DNA from: Cystobasidium ongulense
Lineage: Eukaryota > Basidiomycota > Cystobasidiomycetes > Cystobasidiales > Cystobasidiaceae
Length of the DNA stretch: 64,000 nt
Direction: 5' to 3'
Assembly (NCBI GenBank): GCA_022835595.1
Contig: BQUP01000007.1
Location: forward strand, 186,001 to 250,000
The notes under the pieces were generated by a model. It saw only the letters and a list, made by a program, of their open reading frames with translations, ran no database searches and was not told the origin of the DNA. The position numbers and the translations under genes are program-made. This document shows, in pieces, positions 1-11,507 of this stretch. Position 1 is the stretch's first letter; every line of letters starts with the position of its first letter.

Positions 1-375
1 TTACCTTGACGTCTGGTGAGTGTGTACGACGTCCCGAGAGCAAGATGTGGGACAGCATTGCTCGGAAGTCATCAGATAAGTCAGTTCTACGTATACTGAT
101 GCGGCATCCTTGATAGAAGAAATTTCTGTATGGACAAGGCTATGATACTAGCACCAGCTTGATTTCATTGCCTGGCGATAGCCCATGTGCACAGACAGAT
201 CTTCTCATCACATTACAACATTTGATCTAATACTCAGTTCGCCCGGTGTTCGGGCAGAGCTGGAGGGTGGGCCTGTCGGCTAGGTTGCTCTTTGACTTCC
301 GCCTTTCGTTTTTACACTTCCTGGCTTTACACCACCACGACTCTTTGCATTTCGCAGCCAAACCCACCAGCAATC
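1..375. other. Upstream region of NOP10; no gene supported
   Basis: No reading frame here resembles a known protein. On the minus strand, bases 5-8 read as AG followed by GTAA, which could be an exon end of a gene lying outside the window, but this is too short to support. The stretch before 376 presumably holds the NOP10 promoter and leader. Confidence 0.4.
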
Positions 376-766
376 ATGCATCTCATGTACACGATAGACG
401 ACAAGGGCAGCCGAGTGTACACATTGAAGGTTGGTCGCTCTGAACTGCATTTATGCCTACTGTTCACCTCATCTACAAATGGCTAACTTGTTCGACCTTG
501 CTTCCACAGAAAATTACAGCTGAAGGCAAGATCTCAAAGTCTGCCCATCCAGGTGCGTTGCTATCAGCCGGGATAAGCTTCTGCTTCTCCTACACGATTT
601 GAACGAGTCAAGCCCGTCAATGTATGCACAACCCAGGCTGATGATCCCATTCCTCTTGCCAATTCCAGCTCGCTTCTCGCCAGATGATAAATTCTCAAGA
701 CATAGAGTAACTATCAAGAAGAGATGCGGTGTGCTACTTACTCAGCTGCCAGAGAGGGAGATGTAA
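376..766 (+). CDS. NOP10: H/ACA ribonucleoprotein subunit Nop10
   Basis: Small core subunit of H/ACA snoRNPs, which pseudouridylate rRNA and snRNA together with Cbf5/dyskerin, Gar1 and Nhp2 in the nucleolus. Three exons: 376-429, 510-552 and 669-766, giving 64 residues, the usual family length. The first exon encodes [18 protein letters not shown], and the later exons give the conserved [15 protein letters not shown] and [10 protein letters not shown] segments, which align along the whole of Nop10. The start is the only ATG giving the conserved MHLMYT opening. The downstream neighbour is convergent. Recognition rests on recalled family sequence; confidence is high because the match spans the protein and the frames join cleanly. 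Confidence 0.95.
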
Positions 767-1212
767 ACGCATTATCACTACAACTATCACACGCCCACAT
801 CAGCTCTTCAAAGGCTTCCTGCACGCAAGGTCAAGGCAATTCCAGTGCTCGAAGATGATCGATTCCATCGCGTAAGCGCAGCAAGTCCCACGGAGCAGAC
901 CACACAAACTCTGCCAGACGCTTACCTCCACAAGATTTACGCATGCCACTTTCCGTATTGTTGCTATAACTACTACTCTTTGCGGCACCTCTGTTACTTG
1001 TCGTTCTACAACCTGTACTCTTTTACACCCGCAAAGCCAGGCAAATGTCGGTAATGTCGAAACAACATCGTAATTCCAAGCTATCGTGAAACCCCAAGTT
1101 TGTTGTACTAACAATACATCGCTTCCTTCTCTCGTCAATACTGTCCATGTCTCTTTCAAACACTGAGTACCTTGCTTTCCAGACTTAAATGCTTCATGTC
1201 GTCGTCGTCTGC
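767..1212. other. Convergent intergenic region
   Basis: The 3' ends of NOP10 (+) and the GRAM/VASt gene (-) face each other here. Long open frames on the minus strand show no family resemblance. I see no RNA gene or repeat. Confidence 0.5.
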
Positions 1213-4200
1213 TCAATCTAGATCCTGCAAGGATGATTTCAAAGCTTGCACCCTCTTCTCCAACGTCTTAATCATCGACAGTATCTCTCTCGCTTCTTCA
1301 TTGTCTGGTATATCCCTTTCCTCGACAATCAAAGCTGTCACTTCCTTCTTAATCGGGACTTGTCCGTGTGTATGTTGGAAGTATTCATGCAGTGCGTCGC
1401 GAACAGCAGCAGCTACGGCATGCTGTCCTTGCTCATTGCTACCCATAGCCGGGGTCCTCTCTCCTTCAACAAAAGTACTAGGTAGAAGTCTACGCTGAGG
1501 TATATATCTAGAGGAAGATTTTCTTAAACTCGATAAAGTAAAGATATTAGAAATGAAGAGGGTGAATATAATAAAAGAACAAACAAGAGTAGTAGGGCTC
1601 ATTTGACATAACATATCGACGATTGTATCCCATAAAGTCGTCATAAAGTCACATAACGGTTTGGAAAATGGAACCGTATCAGCTATGAATGATAATGGTT
1701 CTTTGGTTTTTTGAGTTGTAGGCCTGGTGGTATTGTCTCCGCCTACTCCTCCCATAGTACTGGATGAACCTTCTCGTGAGTGCAAGGTGTCCGACACGCT
1801 TTGATGTACTTCTTCGTGATCGTCTTGCTCCCCTCCAGCATAGAATTCAGATTTGTGTGCGCTAATATATTTCCTAATGCTGGTGTCCAGTGCGACATAA
1901 AGCGTCTTTTGACCTTCCAGAGATGATCTATCCACTATGCCTGTTGATGCACGCCTTCGGTCAGCTTGTCTTATGTGCAGCAAGGAAAGCCTTCCAACAT
2001 ACCTTTTATGAAACTACGTCCAGTCCATTCAACAGCGGTAGTAACAAGTACTCTGGTAGTATTATTTCTAGACCAAGTAAAGCAAGTTTTGGTTTTGACT
2101 GAAAAACTACCACCTGAAGGTACTTCAGGGGTTTTTGTCGTTGTTAGATTCACAACGAAATTATCAAAGTCAACATGGAGATTTTCGTCTATCAAGACAC
2201 ATTTTGTTGACTTTGGTCCGACTGGTGCATTTATCGCTTTAATATAGCTGTATGTTCTCGAGAGAAGATGTGAACCATTCTTCTCTGGAGCCCAGTCTCC
2301 AATCTGTAAATCTGTGAAGCAGACCGAACATCGTCAGTCGAATTTCGACTTGGAGGGCTATCGCCCGGAAAACAAGGAACAACTTACCAGTCAGCTTCAT
2401 GTCTTTGGTCAAAAATTCCTTCATGAATCCAGAAGTGAACATGAGATTGTACAATTTCTCGGGAGAGCCAGGGAAAGTAGCATCCATGACTACGTTCGCA
2501 AAGTGACCAGTGCCGGTTGAGGCACAATTGCAAGTCGTAGGAGCATGTTGGACAGCAGCAGCAGGTTTGAGAGACGCATTGCCAATGCTAGCCCTTCCTT
2601 TCGGAGCAACCGGCGCTTCCAGTCCATGTGTATTCTCGCCGTCACCTTCCCCTTCTACCGTAGAACTTTCATGTCTATTCCCTCCTTTCATCTTCTTGAA
2701 TCGGCCTTTCCTCATTTTTCGTTTCTTTCGACCTGTGTCTGCTTCATTTCCTGTATGTTCTTCGTTGTGAGATTGTGCGAATTCATCGTCGTCATCTTCT
2801 ATTATATCAGCTGAATCGGGTAAAGCAGCTGATGCTGGTACGACTGGATGAGAATTTCTCCATAATGAGACGATGAGATCGTAGGTCATGTCTCGGGAGA
2901 TGAAAGATGCGAAAGTGTTGCGGTTGTGCATGGTTGCTATAAGTATTGCATTTGGGATAACTAAAGCTGTGTTGCGTTTTTCTATCGCTATGATTTCGTG
3001 GAAATCCAGGGTGAGCGTTGTGACCCAGCCAAAGATGTTTGCATAGAAACACAAGCGATGTTCGGATATGTAGAGACGACCTTGTATTAGGATTTCACGC
3101 TGGAGGGCGCACCCGTAATCTGCAAAGCAATTGTGAGCATGCACCAAGCTTGTAGTGCGTATCAGACAGAGAAAACGCACCTTCTATGAGGTAATCATCC
3201 TCTGGGACAGTCTTGAACAATGCATGAAATTCTGCATTGCGTTTACTACTTGCGAGGGCATACCCGGTTCCTATTTGAGCGACCACATCGTCAAAATCGC
3301 CGAGAACATCCATAGACACCATTGCGTGGAATGCAGGATCATCTTCATATCGAGGTGAATCATTGGGCGTATAGTTGCTGAGAGGTGTAGGCGATTCGAA
3401 GCCGTCGCCTTCTTCCGTGCTTTTGCGCCGGAGTATCATTCCTTCGGGGTGATCATGCTCGTAATGACCATCATTATACATGATGCCGTTTGCAGGAGAT
3501 GTCATTGCACCGCTGCTACCCGTCCTCTTCCTCTCGGGGCCTGTTCTTTGTACCTGCAGTGGTGCAGGCGTCTTGCGCGCCAGTTGGAAAGGTTGTGCCA
3601 CGCCAGGAGCTGGTGATGCAAACGCAATTCCAGAAAGTGCAAGTGCGCCAGCGATCCCATTACTACTACTGCTGCTTTTTTTTGAGCTTTTGCTGGACTT
3701 TACAGGGGTAGTGGCCGATCTAGCTGGAGATGGTGAAACCGAGCGCCGTTCAGATGGGAGAGAAGAGGCTGAAGTGCTGGCGCGACCACGTGAGCTTGCA
3801 CTACCAAAACTATCTGACGCAATGGGAAGACCCAACGAGCTGCTAGGATATATCGTAGTCATTGATCGACCGCGATGGTCTTCCATAGGGTGTCCATGAC
3901 TTGATGGCCTGCCAGAAGCTGTCTCGTCGTAATGCTGGGTATGCTGTATAGCGTCCGTTCTTGATGCTGTAGAGCTGGAAGAGCTGTGTTCCAGATCCGA
4001 CTGTTCGAAAACCGGCGGGTGTCGATGTTGTATTGATCCTGCAGCTGACGGTCGCCGGTAACGGGGATCCTCAGAGCCAGGGACTGGACTTGGCAGGGGA
4101 CTAGCGTCGGTAACAAAAAGTGTAGGTTGTTTGAGGGCTTCAGGTCCACGATGAGGAAATGGTAGATATCCCGCTTTTGGCGTGACCGCATCCTCCCTGC

Positions 4201-4738
4201 CTGGACCTAGCAGTGTGTCTAGAGATAGCGACCCTTCACCCACCGGCTGAAAAGCGGGTATTCCTCTTGTCGCATATTGATTTGAGGCAGGTTCATCTGT
4301 TCCATAATTGTTGCCATTGTCCATTGTCACAATCTTAGGCAAGTCGAGAGCGGGACCGCCACGCGAAAAGGTACTTCGTCGAGTCTTGCCGTTCGCGGAG
4401 CCGTCATCTGCGGCAAGCTTGCCGGAGCGGGAGATATTCTCGTCTGTTGTCGAGCCATACACTATTGGCGTGCCGTCTGGAGTTGTAGAGTGCAGTACCA
4501 TGCTGCCGTTGCTGGGTTGACGCCTGATCACGCTTGTTCTATCGGCACTGCCCGTGACCCCACTGGATTCGGTGAACGATGAGTCTCTGGCTCTACGCGT
4601 CTCTCCAGAAAAGCGTTTGTCCTTCTCGGGTGTTATAGGTAACGCATGCCCATTGCTTTCATCTTTGTTCTTGCCGCCATTGCTGCTCGAGTCGCCCTTG
4701 TTGCGTTTACCTCCCAGCAGTGCGGTGACACGCGACAT
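1213..4738 (-). CDS. GRAM and VASt domain sterol-transfer protein (Lam/Ltc family)
   Basis: Likely an ER-anchored lipid transfer protein moving sterol at membrane contact sites, as yeast Lam/Ysp2 proteins do. Exons in transcript order: 4738-3181, 3119-2388, 2311-2003, 1940-1213, giving about 1108 residues. Residues 1-500 are Ser/Pro-rich and probably disordered. A GRAM domain lies at about 512-610 (it includes RLYISEHRLCFYANIFGWVT). A VASt domain spans about 728-900 (DLQIGDW, TCFTW motifs). One hydrophobic segment near residues 980-1000 (CSFIIFTLFISNIFTLS) is the tail anchor, followed by a short basic and coiled tail. No BAR or PH domain is visible, so it resembles Lam4/5/6 more than Lam1/3. 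The start MSRVTALLGGK is the first ATG giving a continuous frame; an ATG further upstream in the same frame is possible but encodes a low-quality extension. Confidence 0.85.
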
Positions 4739-4982
4739 TGTTACATAGGCATGTGGTAGAGAAAGTGAATCAGGAGGGACTGCAACGCAAGCATCCGGCC
4801 GAGGCGATGCTGCGTGAGAAAACGGTGTATGAAGAAGTGAGCAGAGTCGCAGCAGCACAGTACTCGGTGCGTCCGATCGCTGTGCCCTTTCAGAACATGT
4901 GTGACTGTACATTTCACCCGGGATTTTCGCTCACTACAATGGTCACTTATCGTCAAGAAACAATCAAAAGTAAAAGTAAATG

Positions 4983-6652
4983 CTACAGCTTTGATCTCAA
5001 CCAGAGGCCCATCTTACTAAAACCCAGCGGACCGTCATAGATGTCTCTTTCGGCCGCTCGAGCATTCACCTGTAATGAGAATTTAGCAAGAGAGTTGCCG
5101 TATCAACGTTGAAGGTGCTCACATGATGCTTCCCAAGCCCCGATATTGTAGTGGCTCCACAAAGTCTCACAGCGGTATCGATTTCCGCTTTCAAAATTTC
5201 GAATACTCGCTCTACACCCTCTATACCTCCTGCCCCGAGACCGTACAAGGGGCTTCTTCCAATTCCAACTGCACGAGCTCCAAGGGCTAGTGCTTTGACA
5301 GCATCTGTACCTCGCTTGATGCCTCCGTCCACGAAGATCTCGAGCTTCTTGTGGACTTCAGGGCAGTATTTGTTGATCTCGAGAAGGGTGTGGATGGAGG
5401 GTGGAGCAGTATCGGCTGCTCTTCCGCCATGATTGGAAAGAATTACTCCCTTAATGCGAGGATGGAGAGATGCTCGATAGACGTCTTCGTGTGTTTGAAG
5501 ACCTTTCAGAACGATAGGCAGCTTGGTATGTTTTTCGAGCCATGGCATCGTGGCAGTCCAGTGCAAATCGGCAGCAGTGCCTGCAAACATAGATCTGCCA
5601 ACGCCTCCGCCGCCCGCTTCCGGAGGCTTAACCCCACTCGGCTCGCTCTGCTGGCTTGATAATGTAGGTCGCTTTTGCTGAGCGGCAACACTGCTCGAAG
5701 CTGGCAATTGTGCTCCAACACTGCCTTGTCGTTCGTCCAGCTCGCGTTTACCAGGAATCGGAGCGTCAAGTGTGAGCACAATGAACTTGATGCCGGGAAT
5801 CTTGGCAACGCGCTCTAGCATAGCTTCACTCTTTTTCCTGTCATTTTGAACGTACAGCTGCCAACCGAAGACCTGATCAGGACTAGCACCCTCGCATATC
5901 TGCTCCGGACTCATGGAAGCGTTGTGACTGATGATCTGGCAGATTCCATGCTTGGCGCATGCTTTCGCTATTCCTCTTTCGCCTGCTGAATCCGCAAGGC
6001 GTGCTTGCGCAGCTGGAGAGACAAAGAATGGAGCATTGACTTTGTAGCCGAGGAGTGAAGTACTCGTATCGCATTTCGAAACATCGACAAATATGCGGGG
6101 ACGGAGAAGAATGGATTTGTAGGCTATGTTGTTGTAGGACTTTGACCAGAGGTCGTCTCCTGCGGAAAAGTAGTATGCCCAAGCTCTTTGACTGAGCTTC
6201 TTGGTTGCAACTTGCTCTATTTCGTCCAGGTTCAGGCAATCCTGCACGTGCATGACTTCCGCGTATGTATTCTTCTCTATCGCATGGCTTGGTTGCGCAA
6301 CTGGCTTCGGCAACGTCGCTGGATCCACAGTGCCTAGCTTGCAGCTGGACGGTAAAGAGCTCTCTAAGGTCCCAGGCGGATGTACCGGGTCATACGCCTC
6401 AGTGGCATCTTGCCCTGCAAGTTGCAGGATGATCTTGCTCCCGCCAGGATGCTCAGGGAGGAAGTTTGTCACATCATAGACTTGACCGTAAAGAATCACC
6501 CAGCAATCTCCAGCTGCGCGATGCTGTTGCACTTTGGTCGATAACGGGAAGATCAGGATTGGTTCAGAATGAACAGCGTCGGCCGCAGCTATCCGCAAAG
6601 CGGCGCGCCCAAAGATCTACGCACCTTCCTGGAAGGAGAATGTCTTGGACAT
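4983..6652 (-). CDS. Cytochrome b5 / FMN-dependent 2-hydroxyacid (L-lactate) dehydrogenase
   Basis: Flavocytochrome b2-like enzyme that would oxidise an L-2-hydroxyacid such as lactate and pass electrons through a fused cytochrome b5 domain. Exons 6652-6625, 6531-5123, 5069-4983; 507 residues. The b5 domain occupies residues 1-80, with heme ligands in LPEHPGGSK and DPVHPPG. The TIM-barrel FMN domain follows, with QLYV, VLKGLQ (catalytic Lys), SNHGGR (active-site His and Arg) and the phosphate-binding stretch [20 protein letters not shown]. The first exon (MSKTFSFQE) restores the normal b5 opening, so I preferred it to the longer single-exon frame. Yeast Cyb2 carries an ~80-residue mitochondrial presequence; none is seen here. 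The motif after the active-site Arg reads AAD rather than the usual QLD. The substrate could be another 2-hydroxyacid. Confidence 0.87.
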
Positions 6653-7041
6653 TAGGGTCCAGTCTTTGACGAGAGCCTTAGATTGCAAATCTTGATTTGC
6701 TGTCCACCAGTGTCAATGGAAGAGACGGCTGTTGCCGGCAATGCGACACTGTGTTTGTACCATGTACCAGAATGCCGGTGGCAACGATAATGCAGGCCAC
6801 TTTGCAGGCTATGAGCTTGCATAGCTAAGCACAGCTCACACACATGCTGAGGTCTTCGCTAATGCAGGTTTTCGGTAGGCTGTAAGCCTTCTTCCCTTCG
6901 ATGAGACGTGTGCAGCTCGCTTCCGAATAGGAAGCCGTCGAAAATCCCGATCATCTGCATACACGCACTGCTTACAAATCGAGCCAACTGTTCAGCTTTT
7001 CTCTCTACAACTTGTCCTGAAAACCCATCATTGATTACAGC
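6653..7041. other. Divergent promoter region
   Basis: Lies between the flavocytochrome (-) and the D-2-hydroxyacid dehydrogenase (+), two genes for 2-hydroxyacid oxidation of opposite stereochemistry that share this upstream region. No recognised element is seen. Confidence 0.4.
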
Positions 7042-8534
7042 ATGGTGAACGCTGCGAATGCGCCCGCGGCCAACGGTGCCAGCGGCCTCTGCTTTTACAT
7101 CCCGAGTCCACTTCATCCTCAGGCATACACCCGGTGTGAAGAGCTGGGCGTTGATGTGATACATCCACAAGATCCGAGAAGCAAGACGTGGTGGGAATGT
7201 AAGATACGTCCTGGTTCTGGATGAAGCCCGTAGCTAATAGAGTTACCATGCTTCGCAGATGCCGATGCTATCGTGTGGCGGCAGGGCAAGGTTCCAGGTA
7301 AAGCTATTTGCGTCAGAGATTCTCCCATACATTGCTGAGATGATCTCGAGTCGCTCAGAGGACTACGGGAAATCCAAGAAGTTGAAGATCATTGCGAGAA
7401 ATGGTGAGCTTGGCCTGTACATCCCGCCCGCCCGTTTGCTGATTCCGACTCCTTCACAGGTACTGGGTACGCTGCTGTGTTCAGTGCATTAACAGCAATC
7501 ACTAAGCCATGATTTCCTGATGTCAACAGATACGATATGAGTCAGTTTAATGGCTTCTTGTGATCCTACTTAAAATGCTGACTTCTCGAAATCGACATCG
7601 ACAGTCAATGTTCCTCGGTGCAAAGAACTAGGGATTGCGGTCACGAATCTGCCAGGTGAGCTACTCGTGCATCTAGTATATGCATACCTCACGCTGAAAA
7701 TTCTCATCAGGCTTTAATGCAGAAGCTGTAGCTGAGCTTACACTTGGTCTGGCTATTTCCGTCTCTCGCCGCATAGTAGAATTCGACCGCCGGTTGCGAG
7801 CTGGAGAGACAGTTCCGTGAGCTTTACTCAATAGTAACATAGCTGACAAGAGCTTGCTTAATCATGTCCAATTGAATCGCAGCTCTGCTCATAATCTTGG
7901 CCTGTCCCTGAACAGGAAGGTCGTCGGATTAGTGGGAATGGGAGATTGCGCTCGCGAAGTAGCCTTGAAATTCTACCACGCCTGCAGCTGTCGAATCCTT
8001 GTGTACTCGCCAACGTCGCCCACAACACGCTGGACAGCAGACTCGACAACACCCGGGGAACCCATTATACCACATACGCGGGTCAACTCGCTTGAAGAAC
8101 TACTTAAGGAGAGCGACGTCGTTTCTCTACACTGCCCACCTGTCCCAGAGACTTTCAAAATGATGGGAGACAAAGAGTTTGGACTCATGAAGAGCTCTGC
8201 CATATTTCTAAACTTGGGAAGAGGCGAGCTAGTGGACGAAGAGGCCTTATATCGAGCTTGTAAGAATCACCAGATCTTTGGAGCTGGTCTCGATGTTTTC
8301 GCAACCGAGCCTGTGACATCCGCAACGTATGGAGAGACTCTTTTCACCCTCGACAATATCGTCGTACTGCCTCACGTCGGAGCTACTACTCTTGAAGTGA
8401 CGAGAGACTCGACAGTCGCAGCAGTTGAGACTGCATATACCTATTGTCTGAATGGAGACATCGGGCAGAGTACCTTGATTCGGGAACTTGCATGGGACGA
8501 CTTGACTAGGAGACCTCAAGCATCTAGCAATTAA
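7042..8534 (+). CDS. D-isomer-specific 2-hydroxyacid dehydrogenase (D-3-phosphoglycerate/glyoxylate reductase type)
   Basis: NAD(P)-dependent reductase or dehydrogenase of D-2-hydroxyacids. Eight exons: 7042-7198, 7259-7297, 7359-7403, 7460-7466, 7530-7540, 7605-7655, 7711-7816, 7883-8534; 355 residues. Exons 4 and 5 are only 7 and 11 nt but are needed to build the conserved KIIARNGTGYDMINV stretch. Catalytic residues are in place: Arg in LNLGRGELVD, Glu in DVFATEP, His in LPHVGATT. The nucleotide fingerprint reads GLVGMGDCAREVA, with Ala where the third Gly normally sits. It is divergent from the FMN 2-hydroxyacid oxidase next door, which may suggest shared regulation. The exact substrate cannot be told from sequence. 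Confidence 0.88.
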
Positions 8535-8856
8535 TAACTGACTATCTATTAGACCGAAGACGTACCTTAGAGCGTAGCTAGAACATGTAGAATTGCATTG
8601 TAGCCTTTGTCCTGGTGTCCCGAAGACCAACTTGTTACAATCCTCATCTCTGGCGTCTCACTTTGCTTGGCGGATTGTCCGACTCCTGTCGTTTCAGAAA
8701 ATCTTTTCGAGTAGTCTACAAATCTCCGAATTGCCCTGCTCAGTCAGTCCGACAAGACGTCGAATGCTAGCTTTCGCCACAGACTTTTGAAAGGCTTCTC
8801 GTGACTTTGCCCTTCAACGACGTTCTCTTTCCTGACATTCAGTACCAACTTACATC
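8535..8856. other. Intergenic region upstream of NXT1
   Basis: Tandem genes on the same strand; about 320 nt with no recognised element. Confidence 0.4.
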
Positions 8857-9668
8857 ATGGCGGGTCCGTATAGCGCAAGCTTGTGAGTCCCATCAAGTCA
8901 TACTGCACAGCTTGCAGCCTGTATTGACGTATATGCGCTGTCTCTTTCATCAACCAGGCCACACGTTAATACCACCGCGGAAAGCTTTGTGTCGGCCTAC
9001 TACAGCGCATGGGACAATGACAGATCCACGCTCAAGACGCTGTACATGCCTACATCTCGTATAGTCTGGAATGGCAACCCCATATCAGGCGGCGGCGAGA
9101 TGGCGCAGTTTATCGACAAGATGCCAGCCAGCAAGCACGACGTTCGTTAAAACAGCAAAGCGTCGCATAGGCAGCTAGCTATCTCTATCATCCTGCATCT
9201 CAAGCTGATGTTGACAATGCATATCAGATTCAGGCATTTGATTGTCATCCTCTTCCAGGTTAGACTCTTCTTCCTCTTCCTTTCACAACTCCCACTCTGC
9301 ATCCATGCGAGGCCGCCTTTGCCAACTCAGACAATAGAACAATGTCGATCTGAACCGAGCATATCCCTCCATGCGATTCCTTACCCCTCCGTCTAGGTGC
9401 GCCGCAACCCAATGCAACGACTATAATGGTCACAGTCTCGGGCACGTTACTGCTTTACGACGCCGCAGAAGGTCTTCCAGCTCAAGCGACAACGTCTCGA
9501 GGACCCCCCGGTCAGCAACGGCATAGAAGAGAGCCTAGATCTCAAGCTGAGGATCCAGATACTCTACCTCGGCTCTTCAGTCATACTTTTATACTGGTAC
9601 CGCAGCCAGGACCCCAAGGACAAGTTACGTATGCCATCGAAGGCGAGACCTTCCGTTACGTGGGTTAG
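8857..9668 (+). CDS. NTF2-related mRNA export factor Nxt1/p15
   Basis: Small NTF2-fold protein that partners Mex67/NXF1 in bulk mRNA export through nuclear pores. Exons 8857-8882, 8958-9141, 9228-9258, 9397-9668; 170 residues, slightly longer than metazoan p15 (about 140). The NTF2 fold is seen in TTAESFVSAYYSAWDNDR, LYMPTSRIVWNGNPISG, an IQAFDCHPLP strand and the closing SHTFILVPQ and YAIEGETFRYVG strands. VWNGN is typical of p15 rather than of NTF2 itself. An inserted Gln/Arg/Pro-rich loop (about residues 105-135) explains the extra length. Plain NTF2 or an Mtr2-like role are alternatives, but the VWNGN strand favours Nxt1. Confidence 0.82.
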
Positions 9669-10180
9669 ACTTAGTAGATTTCATTAAAGATAAATTAGCG
9701 GTAGCAGTGCACAATCTGAAGTAGTATTAGCTAGCAGTCTTGTTGTTGTGTAATATGGACTATCCAGATCGAATGGGATTCCATTTTTGCTTGTCAGCAC
9801 ACCCTCTGGGCAATCGCAGTCAGGACTCTTGTACCTCACAACTAAACGATAGTGTAGTCAGTCAACTGTGTCCTGTCATTCTATATTGCACGGTCGTTAG
9901 CAGAGGCTTTGGCATCTATCTCACTTCACCTGGGCACGTGCTTTTACCGACCTTGAACAGACAAGATGTACAGCGCTTCTTCAGCTTCATGACCACTCCA
10001 GCGCGCACATACTTACGTCCAAAGGTCTTGCTTATCTCTATCATCATCACGGTGCTTGCATCAATTATCCTCCCACGCTTCTCCATCACCCTTAGGGCCC
10101 GCTGGTCCTCTACCTGCCCCAGCTTTCGGTCTACCAGGTCTTCTTCCCACCCATTACCTCCAATTAGAACGTTCAACAAG
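9669..10180. other. Leader/promoter region of HAL2 gene with an open in-frame extension
   Basis: From 9740 to 10180 the frame of the downstream HAL2 gene is open with no stop. An ATG at 9989 would add 64 residues that include a 19-residue hydrophobic run and then a Ser/Arg-rich stretch. Whether it is translated cannot be decided from sequence. Confidence 0.4.
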
Positions 10181-11507
10181 ATGGCTTACGAGAAAGAACA
10201 ACAAGTAGCTATTGCCGCTGTGCTCAAAGCATGCGATGTCGCCCAAGCTACATTTCAAAAACTCGTCAATGACGAAACTGTCACAAAGAAGGACAAGTCG
10301 CCAGTGACCGGTAAGTCTGTGCTATCCGAGAGAAACAAGTGCATAGCCCTCGTTTAAGACCATGTTCTGACACTTCCAACCTCATAGTCGCCGACTACGC
10401 AGCTCAAGCTCTCGTCTCCATGCTGCTTGGAAAGACCTTTCCAGATTATCCCTTGATCGGAGAAGAAGATGCCACAGACTTGAAAACTGAAGAGCAAGCT
10501 GGAGTCCGCGAGAAGATTGTCGAATTAGCCAACAAGGCACTATCAGAGGACTCTGGTACTCCTGAAGACCAGGCTGTTTGGAACGTTGTTGGCAAGGAAG
10601 CGTTGTCTACAGACGACTGGCTGAATGCCATTGACCGTGGCAATGCGAAGTTCAGCAACAAGGGCCGTGAGTACGATACTAGACTACTTCAAGTTATAAG
10701 ATCTGATGATATGGTTCCGAAATGATAGGCGTATGGGCCCTTGACCCTATCGACGGCACGAAGGGCTTCCTCAGAGGAGGTCAATATGCCGTCTGCCTTG
10801 CGCTCCTTGAGGATGGCGAGCCAGTCCTAGGTGTCATGGGCACCCCCAACTTGCCTCTAGACTACAACAATACTTCAAGCAGCAAAGGTGTTCTTTTTGT
10901 CACAACGAAGGGTGCTGGCGCTTTCCAAGTGAGCTTGTTCGTTTCAATCATCGTATCTCTACAATTCTCTGACAATTGATCCTCCGTATCAACAGCGCTC
11001 ATATACTTCAAGCGATCTACAACCGATTCATATGGCAGACATCTCATCTCTGAGCGAAGCTAGCTTCTGCGAATCTGTCGAAGCTGGACATTCTTCAAAG
11101 CCACTCAATGCACGAATTGCGGAGCTTATGGGCATTACGAAAGCTCCGGTCCAGATGGATAGTCAAGCGAAATATTGCAGCATAGCGAGAGGAGATGGCA
11201 ACGTCTACCTTCGCTTACCTACATCTGCAACGTATGAAGAGAAGATTTGGGTGAGTGACAATTCTTCTCCTAACCTTTGAAAAGAGAAGCTAACGTCTTG
11301 CTTTTGCAGGATCACGCATCAGGAGCTTTGCTGGTCGCTGAAGCTGGCGGAAGAGTAACAGACATGCATGGAAAACCATTAGACTTCTCCAGAGGCCGAA
11401 CGCTATCTGCCAATAAAGGTGTGATCGCTTCGCCTGCGCACCTTCATGACCAGGTCATCAAGGCTGTTCAGCAAGCATTGTCAGAGTCAGAAGCTGGAAA
11501 GCTATGA
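10181..11507 (+). CDS. MET22: 3'(2'),5'-bisphosphate nucleotidase (HAL2/MET22)
   Basis: Hydrolyses 3'-phosphoadenosine 5'-phosphate to AMP, removing the inhibitory by-product of sulfate assimilation; in yeast it is the target of Li+/Na+ toxicity. Exons 10181-10310, 10388-10666, 10729-10928, 10996-11250, 11310-11507; 353 residues, matching yeast Met22 (357). It has the metal-binding motifs of the inositol phosphatase superfamily: IGEEDA, WALDPIDGTKGF with its Asp pair, and KIWDHASGALLVAEAGG near the C terminus. DSQAKYCSIARGDGNVYLRL is the substrate-site strand typical of this subfamily. The start MAYEKEQQVAIAAV matches the family N terminus and has a good context (AAGATGG), so it is preferred over an upstream in-frame ATG. 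Confidence 0.94.

Noticed and set aside
1-60. Minus-strand exon end at the window edge
   Set aside because: Only an AG/GTAA match over a few bases; no coding context can be read.
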